From Plectrocnemia conspersa (lineage: Eukaryota > Arthropoda > Insecta > Trichoptera > Polycentropodidae), in contig VTFK01000146.1 of the NCBI GenBank assembly GCA_009617715.1, positions 310,001 to 374,000 of the forward strand: 64,000 bases of DNA, written 5' to 3'. The stretch's first letter is position 1, and every line of letters begins with the position of its first letter. Below are positions 12,111 to 25,847 of this stretch, piece after piece. Below the pieces are notes generated by a model. That model did no database searches, was not told the DNA's origin, and was given only the letters and a program-made list of their open reading frames with translations. The position numbers and the translations under genes were made by a program.

Positions 12111-15100
12111 GCGAGCCAGACGCTCGGACGTCGTTACTCAAAAAATATGAAAAGAAACGAATTAAATTGTTGGGAAAAACTTCCCTGACTTTTCATACAT
12201 TCCTACAAATCTGTGTTCTTCTACCTGATATCAGGGGTCAAATTTATTCTAAAAAAATATTGATTCTTTTGTTTATACGTTTTATTTATTTATATACAAT
12301 TTATTATATGTTCGTTGATCATCAGTGTTGCTACATTTAAAAAAAATGCGCCGTAAACGAAATTTGTTTCATTAAAATCAAATATGTTTTAATTGAACGT
12401 TAGATATTTGGCAGATAATTATGTTTTTTAATATATACATATATTAGATATTCTTTATAAGCTGAAAATAGCTCTTTATTAGAGAATTCTCAATATCAGA
12501 TATGTACGACCTAGCTCGATTTTAATTAATCACCGCGATATTCATCCGTGACATTAGGAAAATCTAGGTAAACCTAATCTGTGAAGATCGATCGGAATTA
12601 TAATTATACAATAATCATTAATTCCGATCTCCCAGTCACGATAGAAAATTAAAAACACCAAGGTCCGTATGGGATTCGAACCTAGGTCTTTCAGGTCAAT
12701 AGTCTTACTTTAAGAGACTTACATAAAGCACAATGGACTTGAATTGTCACATTAAGTGTCACATTAATTTGTATTTTAACAAATAACACATGTTTATGGC
12801 AATTCTTCATCTTTTCGGCGCTATACTCCGTTTCTTTTAACAAATAGTAAAATATGAAATAAGTCTCTGTTAAATGAAACGAAGTATAGTCACTCGGATA
12901 TATTAAAAGGTAAAAAACGTTTACCTGTGTTTCTCAATAAACAATTTTTTAATTTCATTAAAATAGTATAAACAAATATTGTATGGATATTCATATGGTA
13001 AAAAATCAGACGAATAATTCGAACTCTCAACTTTTGTATATAAATAAATATTTTTTATGATTAAATAAACCAAAAAGAGTAAATTTATCCCATATTAGCT
13101 TCTGTCATAAATTCTGGGAAATTTTACATCAAAAAATAAAAGTACAGTGGTGTCTTGACTTGCTAGTTTAATTCGTTCCGTGACGGAACTCGTAACTCAG
13201 ATTACTCGTATGTCGAATCAATTTTCCCCTTTTAATGCTGTTAAACATTTCAATGGGGAAAATTGAAATGAATTAATGGCAATTGAAATGGTAAATACAT
13301 ATTACCTGAATTAATAAATTAAGTTACATTGCTTGTATGTCGGGTCAAATTTAAGAAAAAATTGCTTGTATCTCAAAATTTCGATTACACTGTATATTGA
13401 AACATGCTTCTAGTGTAATTTTTCAACCCTCTGTTGTGTCATTTAATGTTAGAAAACCCAGTTCCGCTTACAACATTACTATTATCTATTAATTGCCTTG
13501 AAAAAGTAACTTCAACCCTACATTTCAGGATTTTTAAAATTATGTTATGAAAAAATATAAAATAAAAAATAAGTCTATAATTACAGTACTCATTCAGTAT
13601 TATTGAACCCTATAAGATGAATAATAGTATCTAATGTGTTTTTAAAAATTAGATTTTGGTCCTATGCTTTTCATTGTCTTTAAGACGACATACATACATG
13701 CAGCAATTGAAAACTTGGAATATTTATTATATGTTGATGACCTAAAAGTGTTCCTGAAACAAATGCAGATTCGCTGTCCTTACAAAAATACCTAAAACCC
13801 TATCAGCATTGAAAAGTCATGTTCTTACATTTTATAGGTCAGTGAAATATTCTTCTAGTTCAGATGGAAGTGTTTTAAGCATAAATGTATGTACACTTAT
13901 CGTCAGATTTGCGATGCTCGACTTTGTTATGCGGAGCGCGTGTAACTTCGCAGCTTCCTTGAATGTGTCTCCTTTGTCTGGAACTAGTTCGCTTTCAATA
14001 ACTCACGGGCTATTATCATGTTTTATTTACTTACTATAGATACATTTTCAACCCTCAACGTTATTAGATAGATTTATTTTCAATTTTTTTTTGCATTTAA
14101 GATTTAGTAAAAAATATGTATATAATTGCTATATAATTAAATTGAAGTGTCTAGTATTAACTACATATTTCCTTAATTATGTAAATGTTTGGGTAGAGGA
14201 AAAGTATTGAATGGTAATTTTATGGTTCTTATAGGAATCTTGGGAAATCTTTCCACTGTATTTTAGATTTTATTTATGAAGTATATGTTAATTTTATATA
14301 TAAAATAATGAGACTGAACAGCTTTAGAGATATTACACAAAATTTTGTGTTAAATGGTTGCATGGGAAAATTTGGTTATGCAGAGAATATATTACAGTCG
14401 TGATTATATTACTTATTAATTTATTAATAATTGTAAAATAAAAGATTTTACAGTTTAAAACAGTTGTATATAGCGATAGTAACCACGATCGTTTGAGTCA
14501 ATTCTCATTAATAACATTTTGGGTTCAATATCCATTGAACTGTGCGAATGTAACACCTACATTTTTTTCCACTAACTGATATTCTAATAGCGTTGACTGT
14601 AACGGTTCATTAAGTAGCAAGCAAAACGAGCAAGTTGTATCGTTAATCAAAAATTCATTCCTTATCTAAACCGCAACCTTGACTTGATTACAAAATCAGT
14701 AGCTCAATTCGCAGACGAAAGGATGTTGGTCAATGGCCAAATTGTTGCCTGTCACCACTGACGGTTCATCGTCCATCGATTGAATAAACGTGACAGGTGT
14801 ATACCAAGCAAGTGTTCACCTGTTGCTCAACGGCGGTTAGTCACTTGAAGCGAGGGCCATTGCTTTAATTGTATACCCTCGGATCTCAAGGGATAAAAAG
14901 GCGGGACGCTGAGCTCGGTAATTTGTGTCGCACGACTTGAGCACTACTTCCTAGAATACTTATACGCTCGTGTCTTTTTCCTAGCGCTCTCGTGTAATTT
15001 TAGAATCTTAAACACGTCCCGCCGCCTAATCGACACTTTAGAAGCTTATTTAAATTGTGTCAATCGATATTCATGAGAAAGTATATTGTATATGGATGGA

Positions 15101-18100
15101 GAAATATGAGATTGCCTTGTGTGTGTATTGTATTGTGGCATTTATTAATTTAAAATATCAGGCGAGGATATCTAATCTTCAAAAATTTTCAAAGAAAGTA
15201 AAAAATATACATTTTAGTTGCACCCTCTGTTCTTAAAATATTATATAAAAACATTCAAGGTAAGCAAGGTCGAAAACATTCGCACGAAATTCACATAATC
15301 AGTTGTGTAACAAGCAATTAAATCCGTAATATTACCACACTTTAAATTTGGTATATTGAAAGCCCCATAAACAAGTACATAATTGAAAATACATTTTACT
15401 AACTCGTTATATAACTCAATTAATCAATCTTTTGCCAATAGCAGAATATTAATGCGATTTAATTTCCCCATTAAAATATTTGCTAAGGTTTCACAAAGAC
15501 AGGCTAAAGCGGTATACCAAATAACAATGTTATATAATCGATCACTAGACCCGGCTATATATAATACATGATGTGAAAGATTGACAGCTCTCCTTCCAAA
15601 TGTACTATAGACAAAATTATAAATCAATGTGCGTGCGCACCTTCGGGAGAAACGACATAATACCACCTTACATAACGTTGGATGAAAATTGACACAAAGA
15701 GTTTTTCTATGAAACGTGGTCGTCATTTGAGCTATTAGGATAGTGCATGCAGTCACTTAGCTTAATATGTTTACATACGTTGCAAACAACACACGAATCC
15801 GGTCAATTATTATAATTTTTGCTGTCTTTGTATGAGATTGTCACGATCGATCTTGTTACCACTTTTCATGTAAAATGCTCTAACTGGACGTAAAAAATCT
15901 CGCGAAAGATTATTCTTTTGCGCATTGGCAACTGAGAGTAACAGCCGTACGTCCCAAGACATATTTTTATTAAAAAAACGTAGTACTAATGCCAATTAGT
16001 TATATGATCAAAAATATTTCAAGGCTCAAACTTGTAAATAATGTAACTATATAAAATGAATACATGTCATTTAACATTCACGCTAACTTACAATATAAAC
16101 ATGTCAGTCGCTAATTCTATTTTATCAATACGTAAACAAATCATAGACTCCAGTCATCGCCAGAGATTCCCGACCTTCTTTTGGTAGTCTCTGTATCAAA
16201 ATGTTTAGTGTCCTTGTACATATGATTTAAATGCAAATTACTGGTCACATTGAGAGCGGTCATATTCCTCTTAGCGATAGCGGCATGCTCTGAAATATAT
16301 GTATCTATAGTCTATTTGCAGACATAATTTAAGAACGTTACGTGCTGCTTCTCGAGTACATAATGTGCAATGCGTACCGAGCCATAAAATTCGTGACACT
16401 GATCATATAAATTGTAAAAGAATCAGTAGCGAAGTTAAGAATAAAAAACTACATTCATTAAGTAGTTAAAACAATTACGTTTTACTAGGAAAAGGTTAAA
16501 CGATTGATGAATTTTGGGGTATATTAACCCTTTTGTTGCCGACATCCGAAACATCAGCTTTTGCTACTTTAGTAAAAATTCCCAGATCCCACGTCTTCAT
16601 TGAAGTAAAAATGAGATACATATTTAATAAATTCATTGTAAAATACCTTTTTTTTTTTCGTGCATATATTTTTTTTATTATGTAATATATACATACAACG
16701 TTCCAAAATACTAATATATTTTTTTTATATGTTACAGTGAATCTGTATTCCCCAATGAAAGTATACTTTCACTAATAGTAACCTATGAAATTTTATTTTC
16801 GTCTATAATAAGATACATTCACTGGCGTAAGTGTATTCGGAATATGAATTCCTTAAAAAGCCAGTGATAGCATAATTTCACTGAACCTTATACATTAAAT
16901 ATATACTCGATGAGCCGAAGTAGCTCATTATTCGAACTTTCTTATACCTAATATGTACGACCCAGCTTGATTTTAATTAATCATTACTATATTTATACGT
17001 GAGATTATAAAAACCTATAAAAAATATATGATGATCAATAGGCATTAAAATTATGTGGCACGATGAAAATTAGGATTCGAACCCATATCTTTTATGTATT
17101 AATCACTGACTTATACCACTGGATAAATATGGTTTTAAAATTGAAACTTAATAATTTGGCCTCAAATTTTCGATTAGCTTAATGGTAATAAAATACCAGC
17201 ATCATCTGAAACATTAACAAATTATTTATGATTTTCCTGTATATTTCAAAATCGTAGGTTTTCTTACTGCATGGCCTAGTAGTATGTACTACTTATGAAA
17301 CGCGTTTACACACCTAATGCTATTTTAAATAAAAAAATAGTTTTAAATATATAAATATTCATCATGGGGTTTGAAAAATTTATCACCCGTAATTCACCGC
17401 CAGCAATCCATCTCTAGCAGTTTGCCGCCGCGTCAATTGATCGTATACAATTTATAGCCTACAAATGATCGCTACATTGACGTCATTTGGGGGAACAGGT
17501 GGGCGTAATTGCACCCCATTAAATTTGGCAAAAATAATGCATGTCATTTAATGAAATATTAATTTGAATGAAATTAAAGTATTAAGAAAATCCAACTTTG
17601 CTCCCCTCCCCCTATTGTAAAAATTAAGTTCCCCACTCCAGTAGATTTTTTAGATTATCCCTCAAAAAAAGTATTCTGAAAATATTTTTTTTAAATGTCA
17701 TTTCAGTGAAATCATATCGGAATACATTTGTACCTTTAAGTTATATTTTTACTAGTGAATTCCAAATACATTTTCACCAGTAGATATATATTTGTACTAG
17801 CGAAAATATAATTTAACTGAGACGCTAGTGAAATTATATGCTGCTTAAAAATGTATATTAAGCCCAAACATAAACCAAACTTGAACTAATGAGTTCTAAA
17901 ACGCATTCAAAAATGCATGTCATTTAATGAAATACTATTAATCTTAATGAGATTGAAATATTAAAAAAAACACGGACTGGCTAACTTTTGCCCCCCCCCC
18001 CTTAAAATCTTAAATGGCGTCCCTGGTCCAAAATGTACAATTTTACTGCTTTTGACGTGGACTCCAAACATGGGTGTAATTTGGTGACACATGAAACTAT

Positions 18101-21100
18101 CAAAATACATAATCTACCTTTTAAATAACATTTCCATACACCTATTTTTTATTTCCGTACTCTTCCCTTATATTTCATAGAATTTTAAATCATAGCTTAA
18201 GACAAAAACTCAAATAAAAAATTACTTTTTATGATTTGACCAAACACATCTCGACGGTAAAATAAAACAATTTTTAGCCTACAAATGCTAGGGATCATTT
18301 TAGGCTATACATTGCTTATGCGATTAATTGCCGCGATGGTAAACTGCTAGTGATTAATTGCTGGCGGTGAATTGCGGGCGATAAATTTTCCTGAACTCAT
18401 TATAAATATCATTATTTATTTACGGAATTTATGGAATCTTATGTACTACAATAATATTTTTTATTACATCTGGTTATATTCACCATAATTACTTCACTAT
18501 GTTAAGTGTAAAGGAGAAATAATGTTTGCTATTATCAGTCATCTTTAATAATTTACTTTTCATACTTGTTTTGGTGCTTCTTTATTCCAAAAAAATATTC
18601 TTACGGCGAAAAATCTTACTATTTTATTTTTATTCAGTATTTAATTAACAACAATATGAGTGCATTTTTTAAACATGAGTGCCTTTTTCGAGTTGATTCC
18701 GCATTATCACCGTCTTTCACTCTAGCTTGACTTTAAACTTAACCAAGTCAGTAATGGTCTTCCAGTGGAATGTGCACCTTCCAGTTTTTCTATCAAGATG
18801 CGCTTACCATCACTCATCCGTGATACACACAGAATTCAGGCGAATACCGACAACACATATCAATCACCATCTTATCATTATATTTCCTAGACAACGACGA
18901 CGATACGCGGTTCACATATGTGTTTTATGATCGCTAGAATTATTAAGTAATGTACACAAATATATTTTCAATTGCAAAAACTTACTTTAATGTTTCACCA
19001 AGATCTTAAAATCCTCCTCTTTTTTTGTATTTGGTCAAGCAATAATCCGTAATTATTTCTTTAAGATGTACCATTTCCAGACGATTATTACAAGTGCAAA
19101 TTCAACATTGACCTCGCGCTGAAGATTTTCACGGTTTTCAAAACATCGAATACTGATACTCTAGTAAAATAGCAATAAAATAAACACTAGAAGGTCACGA
19201 TAGAACTTTTGATGGATATGAATCATCTTCGTGGGATGTAACCAGACAACGAACACTCCAAGGGGGACAGATGTCCACCTGGTCTCGGTCGAAAGGCCGC
19301 CAGTCTATTTTGCACCGGGCCCCGGCCTTCGCGAAAAGAATTTCGGGAGACCGAGGGGGCCCTCCCTGCCCCACCCGACACCCGAATTACGTGACTCCAT
19401 TGTCTCGCTCTTTGCGTCATCGAATCTCTCTTGGCACTGGTCCACGATCCGGTTGACAAAATGTGTATATACCATACATTGTACACGTTGAAGAAGACAG
19501 ATTTGCTTCCGAATGCGCTCTAACGTCTTGGCCCATTGTTAGGAAGAATTCACGTGGGAGAATTTTATTCTGGGAGGCGCGTGTCTAGAAAACTGGCGGT
19601 GTGTTGATACCACGTGTTGTTTATATGTGCTAGGCTTATTCTCCTAGTATTATTGAACTGGATAAAGCGTAATGAACTCTCCTAAATTAACTCGTCTGGG
19701 TAAATGGATACTTAATTTGATTAGAATACTTTTGATAAAATAAATGTAAGTTATTATCTTAGACTCCCTTTGTGTTTCAGCTTAAGAGATAACTATTTGA
19801 TTATATTACCGCTTGGCGTATAGATGATAAGCATTTGCATATAGAACCGATTTTAACAAGATTATGTTTTGGGTAAATAAATCTATTGTACTTGCTATTA
19901 AACGTAATCTAATTAAATTAGGACACAAATTTCATTAATCATTACATTGCAAATTATTCACGAGTAACAGTCACATACTAAGCTTACTAAAGAATATATC
20001 TTCCATTAATGAAAGGGTATGCCAAAAATAATTAGTTAACTTTAGGGTGCTTCGAGAGTAGCGATCGCGTCCCTTATTCTTGTCTGTCGCGAACGGACGT
20101 CAGCGCTCAAGAACGGTTATCTTTCACAAGCCATCCAACTTATGCCAATCATAATTATGTTTTCGGAAGAGCTAGAAAAAATATGTGGGATGGTGTTATA
20201 TCTATTTTATATATGCACAATAATTGTTGTGTATTTTTTTTAAATAGTGTGATCCAAGTTTCCGTTTTTTTTTGTTAATTGCACATTTGATGTGTTTCGT
20301 TGATTATAAAAAATAATATCAATTAAATGGCCACCTCTGGAATTTTTGCAGCAGCTGCTCCTTTCAATGACTTTCATACATTTCGGGCGGTATCTCAGTT
20401 ATAACTTGGCGGATGTTGGTTTTTATGTGCTCCAACATTTCGGGTGCGTAGACACGACTCTTTGCGTAACCCCACAAAAAAATCCAACGGCTTTAAATTG
20501 CATGATCTTGGCGATCAGTTGCCGTCAGCAAAACATGTTTTTCACGTCAATATCTTTGATTTCGTGCCAAACACAATCGGTTATCATGCTTCTATAGCGC
20601 TCACTATTGACTGTTACAGTCCGTCTTTCAAAGTTTTCAAAAACATAAGGCCCAATGACGCCGCCTGACCACAATGCGCACCAATAAGTCACTTTGTGGA
20701 CATATAATGCTCTCTCGTGAATCAAAATGAGGATTTCCTCGCCCCATATGCGGCAATTTTACTTATTAACATACCCAGAGAGGTAGAAATGTGCCTCATC
20801 AGAGAAGAAAATTTTCTTTGAAAAATTATTATAAATTTCCTGCTGCTCTAACACACCCAATCTGCTTCAGTTCGTGTGTTATCTGAATTTTATAAGTGAA
20901 GGTTATTAAACAATAATACGATTGATCCTAAATTGGCTTTTCCTTTCAAGCAACACATTATTTTCTGCACTTACACTATCTTAGGAAACGTAAAATTAAC
21001 GCAACTTATGAATTTAATACTATAAATAAGTTTGTAATATTATTAATATATTTGATAATATAGATTTACAACTAATAGTTATATAACCATGAACATGTTT

Positions 21101-24100
21101 TGCGCATGTCAAAACCACCGACGATATCCAATCGATCAAGAGTTCATCGCATTGCACTTTACAAGCGCGTGAATAGAATTCTTCCTGATCCCAAAGCGAA
21201 TAAAAAGCAGAACCGGACTGGGAGTCTAATAACTGAATGTGACCCGGCAACGCTATTGAGATTGTTCCTAAAATATACTGCTGATAGACATAAGATTCAT
21301 TCCAGATGTGCGAATGCTTCAATTTGTTTTTTATCCAATTGCTCTATGCTGTATGCAATGTAATGGCTAACGAGTTAAGAACAGTCAGGTGGTTTTTTTT
21401 ATTAGAACGGATCAATAAGTCCTTGCAGGTTTTTATTTAGAGCGCAGTGGTCGCATCGCGCTAAACCGCAAAATCGATGTTACTATGTATAGAGTTAACT
21501 ATTTAATCTATAGCTAGCTTATTAAATTTGCTTATATTTTAATAAACATGTAGTTGCATGTTTTTCTTAAAGGCAGTAATTTAGTGTCATTATACTGGTT
21601 AGTAATTTTCTTCCAAAAGTAATAAAAATTCTTAATTGTATTATAATAATCTAATGGATTTTTCACTTTCATAATCGAATGTTAGGTTACCTGTAGGGTT
21701 GTAATATAACTTTTAGTATCTAAAATTCTGTCTCGAAAAAGTTTATTACTTTTACAAAGAAAGCAAAATAAATAAAAATGGTGTATGTATATATTTAATA
21801 TATTAATCCCAATATAATGTTCTTTAATGTTTATACACTTTTATGTATATTTATACATTTTTAGTTTCTTTCTAGTGATTGGAAATGCTTATTTAAAGAG
21901 ATCGATTGGAATTCTTATTTTCATAATCATTATTTTAGAAATCCAAATTCGTACAAAATCTCAGGAGAGAAAATGTATGTATTAAGAAACTGCATATTTA
22001 TTTTAATAGCTGCTATTTTCTTCTAAAACATCGATGAGATAAAGTTGTTAGATTTGCATATATTCTGTGCACCATTGCCAAGAGTGCGCCCGTGCACAAA
22101 CATATTTAAAAATAATTTTATCTACATAAATACTGTGGCAACCCTGTATATTCAAAAGTATTAATTAAACAACAAAATAAAGCAATACGTAGACAATATC
22201 TAATTCTTATAATTAAAATTATGTTTTTTATGGGTTAAAAACACATAGGTAGTACGTTAGACAGCGCTCGGATGAACTATCGCGTGTCCTTAATCAGAAG
22301 TAAATGTTGAAACTTCTTGATTAAACTGACGTAAATTCCAAATCGAAGTAAATGATGTGCGCTATTTAGTGCGAAGAAGTTCTTTTGCTCGCCCACTTTC
22401 TTGACAACTACACCAATTACGTTGATTCAAGTGTAAAATTCGTTTGCGTTAGTAACCGTTGAAATTTAGCAACACTGCACTTTTCATTTCATATTCCACT
22501 TGTCAGCATTATCATTTACGTACCGTTCTTTTTTGTGTAATAACACCAAGTGACCGTTTTTAAATGCAGGGACGCCTTTTGTGAGGGGTAGCAGGGGAAG
22601 GGGGCTTTTTTAGTCCCGGTTTCTTTTGCATTTGAGTAAAAATACAAAAAATATTTTGTCCAATTTTCATGCTATCTTGACATAAATTTCAATTGGCATT
22701 AAAAATTACTTAGATTCAGGAACATCATTTTGGTTTATTGCGTTTTTAACGCTTATGCGCAACAAGTGCTTTATACCTAGCTAAGTGGTTCCGATAAAAG
22801 TAACTATATGAAAAAAGAAAGTACATGACTGAATTTCCTTGAGATTTGTTTATTGGTGTAAATTCATTCCTAAGCTACAATGTTGTTTTTAAATGAGATA
22901 AAAATGCTGGATCGCCTTAGCCATTCAGCTCTTCAACGAGCAATGATAACTACGAGGCACTGGTCCAATTCTTGATGTACGTATTTTATGTGTGCGCTAC
23001 TACCGTTACATAAGTTATTACAATGTTTAAGACAAGCTTGATAAACGTTTGAAGTCAGTATTCGAGTAATCATAATTCAAAAGTATTGGACAAGCGTCAA
23101 CTTGAACGACCCAAATGATCCGATTGCGCTGAAAAATGATGAATGTCCGTCCACTTTTGTTCCTGCCAAGCGATTTCCAACGAAAACATTATCGCTCAAA
23201 ATTCACCCACTGCTGCACAACGATCCCAAACGGTGAATCACCAAGAGTCTGGCCGCATTGCGTAACCAAAGTCGTAAACTCTGCCAACACCAACTATTTT
23301 TACTGCTTTTTACAGATTCGCTACTTTTGCACATGCACAAACAATGTCCGCGATAGCGGCGTACTAAATCCGCTGCGGTGACGTAGCGAGGCGAGCCCCC
23401 AGACGGAGCGTGTGCCAAAAAGTCGACAGGAAAATAAATTCGCAAATGTGCTCTTTGCACAGTGACGCGTGTTTCTCTGAAAGGCATATTAGTATAATGC
23501 AGCGTGACGCCCTAGCTACTTTAATAGTATTTTGAGAAAAGACAAGAGACGGCCTTGAAGCTTGTGTTCCAATAGCATGCGCCATAAACGTAAATCTGTT
23601 TCGATTTATGTAAAGCAAAGTGTATTTTAAGAATGATATGCAAAAGAGTTTCGCTTCGTCGATATTCATCAACGCAATGGATTGAAAAAGTGAGACTATT
23701 TTTAGAAGTCCCGGCTTCCCGAATTCTTCGAATACACGCGACTATAGCGTGTCTATAAAAAATAGCATAAGCTCACTCGTATTCTAGCCACTTGTCACTC
23801 TAGAAAGTTTTCACGACCAATTAGTGATCATTTAATAATTATCACCTCTGAGAACGGTAGCTGTTCAAAATTCTTTGAGCTCCTCCTGGGCATGTAGTAT
23901 TCGAAAATTATCCCTCTAATCCCAAAAGACTGTGTGCGGAATATATTCGTTGTGCTTAGGAAGTATATTAACTCTCTTGGTTTCACTCCAGTTATATTCA
24001 TCAAAGCACTGCAGAAGTACATAACATGCGTCAATTCTTACAATACTGCAGTCAGATGTTGTGATCCATGACTCACGTCCAGAAGTGAAAGTATTTCGTT

Positions 24101-25758
24101 CATTGTTACTTAGCGATGCTGCAATGGACTCTGATTCAACTACTGAATTGTTCATAAAGTCTTCTAAATAACTCACGCCGTTTCAGGACTTTCTAGTCCA
24201 ATCTGACACTTTCCGAAGTTACATAGATTCCGTGAAATTTTGCGTAAATCAAATTTGCATAAATCAAGGCATAGAACACATACAAAAATGTAAGATAGGT
24301 TACATAAAATCTGCGTAAATCGAGACTTAGAACTCATATGTACATTCTCGTATATCGATACAAAAAATGGCAATGTCGTAAAAATAATATTTGTATTACT
24401 TTGCAATGACAATACAGGGTCATTTTCATGGAGAGCAGAAGTTGGCAAGTCAGTGATAGTTTTTTTTTAATATTTCGACTTCATAAAGATTCATATTATT
24501 TCATTAAATTGCATTCTGGCCAAATCTTTGTAGCAATCAGGTGCGTACCTTGATATACTTTCCTTTTCGCTCGCTCGCGTGCTAAGTGACGGGAGTGAGT
24601 GAGAGATAAGGGCGTGCGTTACATGCGTTCCGTACGCCCTTATCTCTCACTCACTCTCGTCACTTAAAACGCGAGCGAGCGAAAGGGAAAGTATCTCACC
24701 ATACGCGCCTGGTAACAATATGTTCTCATAAATATTATTACTTAACAATTCTTTATAATACATACATAACTTAAAACGGAATAAAGATTTTGTCCCTTTT
24801 TAAAAACCACATCAAAGGCAATAAAATCGTGCCGTTGACGTCGTAGTGGAAACGCTCGGTTATCTAGCGTTCAAATTAAGCCTTATAATAACAATATTAC
24901 AATTTACAGTAAGTGAGAATCGAATGAAACATATCTAAACTGAATTTTGACCAATAGGAGAGCGCAAAAAACAATTATCACTTTTCAGAAGTCGAAAATC
25001 CACGTAAAAAACAATAAAATCGTGACGGCGCCGACACGATTTTATTGCTTTTGACGTGAATTTTTGCCTTCTGAGAAGTGATAATTCTTTTTGCGCCCTC
25101 TTATTGACCAAAATTCGGTTTGAATATACTTTGACCAATATTCTCATAACATAAGTCCACAGTAATATCGGTAAGGATAGCTAACCTATTTTTTAAATAC
25201 TGTAATATCGAAATGCAGAAAAACTATGGAGCAACAGGGGGGAAGGTGAGGACAAATGCCCCCACCTTCCACCTCTCTCCAAATGACGTTCCTGTAACAA
25301 TATGTAGTCAAAAATATTATTAAATACTTACTTAAACAATTCTTTATAATATGTACATAACTTAAAACGGGATAATGATTTTAATATTCCTCTTTGTCGG
25401 TGCTGTATTCTAATCTAACCTGTTGCTTTCTTAGAATTGCTTTAAAATCATTATTATTAGAGTCGTATCTAGCAGCAATTTCTTCTGAATTTATTTTTAC
25501 TAAATAATCTGTTACTAATTTTTGCGCTTTATATTTTTACAAATCAAATCGAAATATATATTAAAAAAATGTGTTTCTTTTGACCGTGTTAATCGAGGTA
25601 TATGTGTACTAAGCTTTCAACTTTTGTAACTTTTAAATTGCAATGTGTTGCATGCAGTGGCGTAGCTATGGGGGGCGGGTCGCCCCGGGCGGCACTTGCT
25701 TGGGGGCGGCATTTTCACGATAAGATCGTCTAGTGTGTTTCTTAACCCTGAATGCACT

Positions 25759-25847
<89 letters not shown>

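Noticed and set aside
11844..12188. 114-codon plus-strand frame after PRODH exon 1
   Set aside because: It is inside intron 1 in the decaying part of the CpG island. PRODH exon 2 joins in phase to the donor at 11735, so this frame is not needed.
12660..12720. Possible tRNA gene from the GGTTCGAATCC motif
   Set aside because: The acceptor stem and anticodon arm do not form, and the same motif recurs with a shared non-tRNA tail, so it is a SINE.
15424..15995. Two minus-strand frames considered as chemoreceptor exons
   Set aside because: The larger one has no ATG start; neither has membrane-segment spacing or the family's C-terminal motif.
23828..24176. Minus-strand frames that looked mildly protein-like
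   Set aside because: They have no ATG at the reported start, no recognised family and no splice partners. The adjacent frame at 24173-24448 overlaps repeat sequence.
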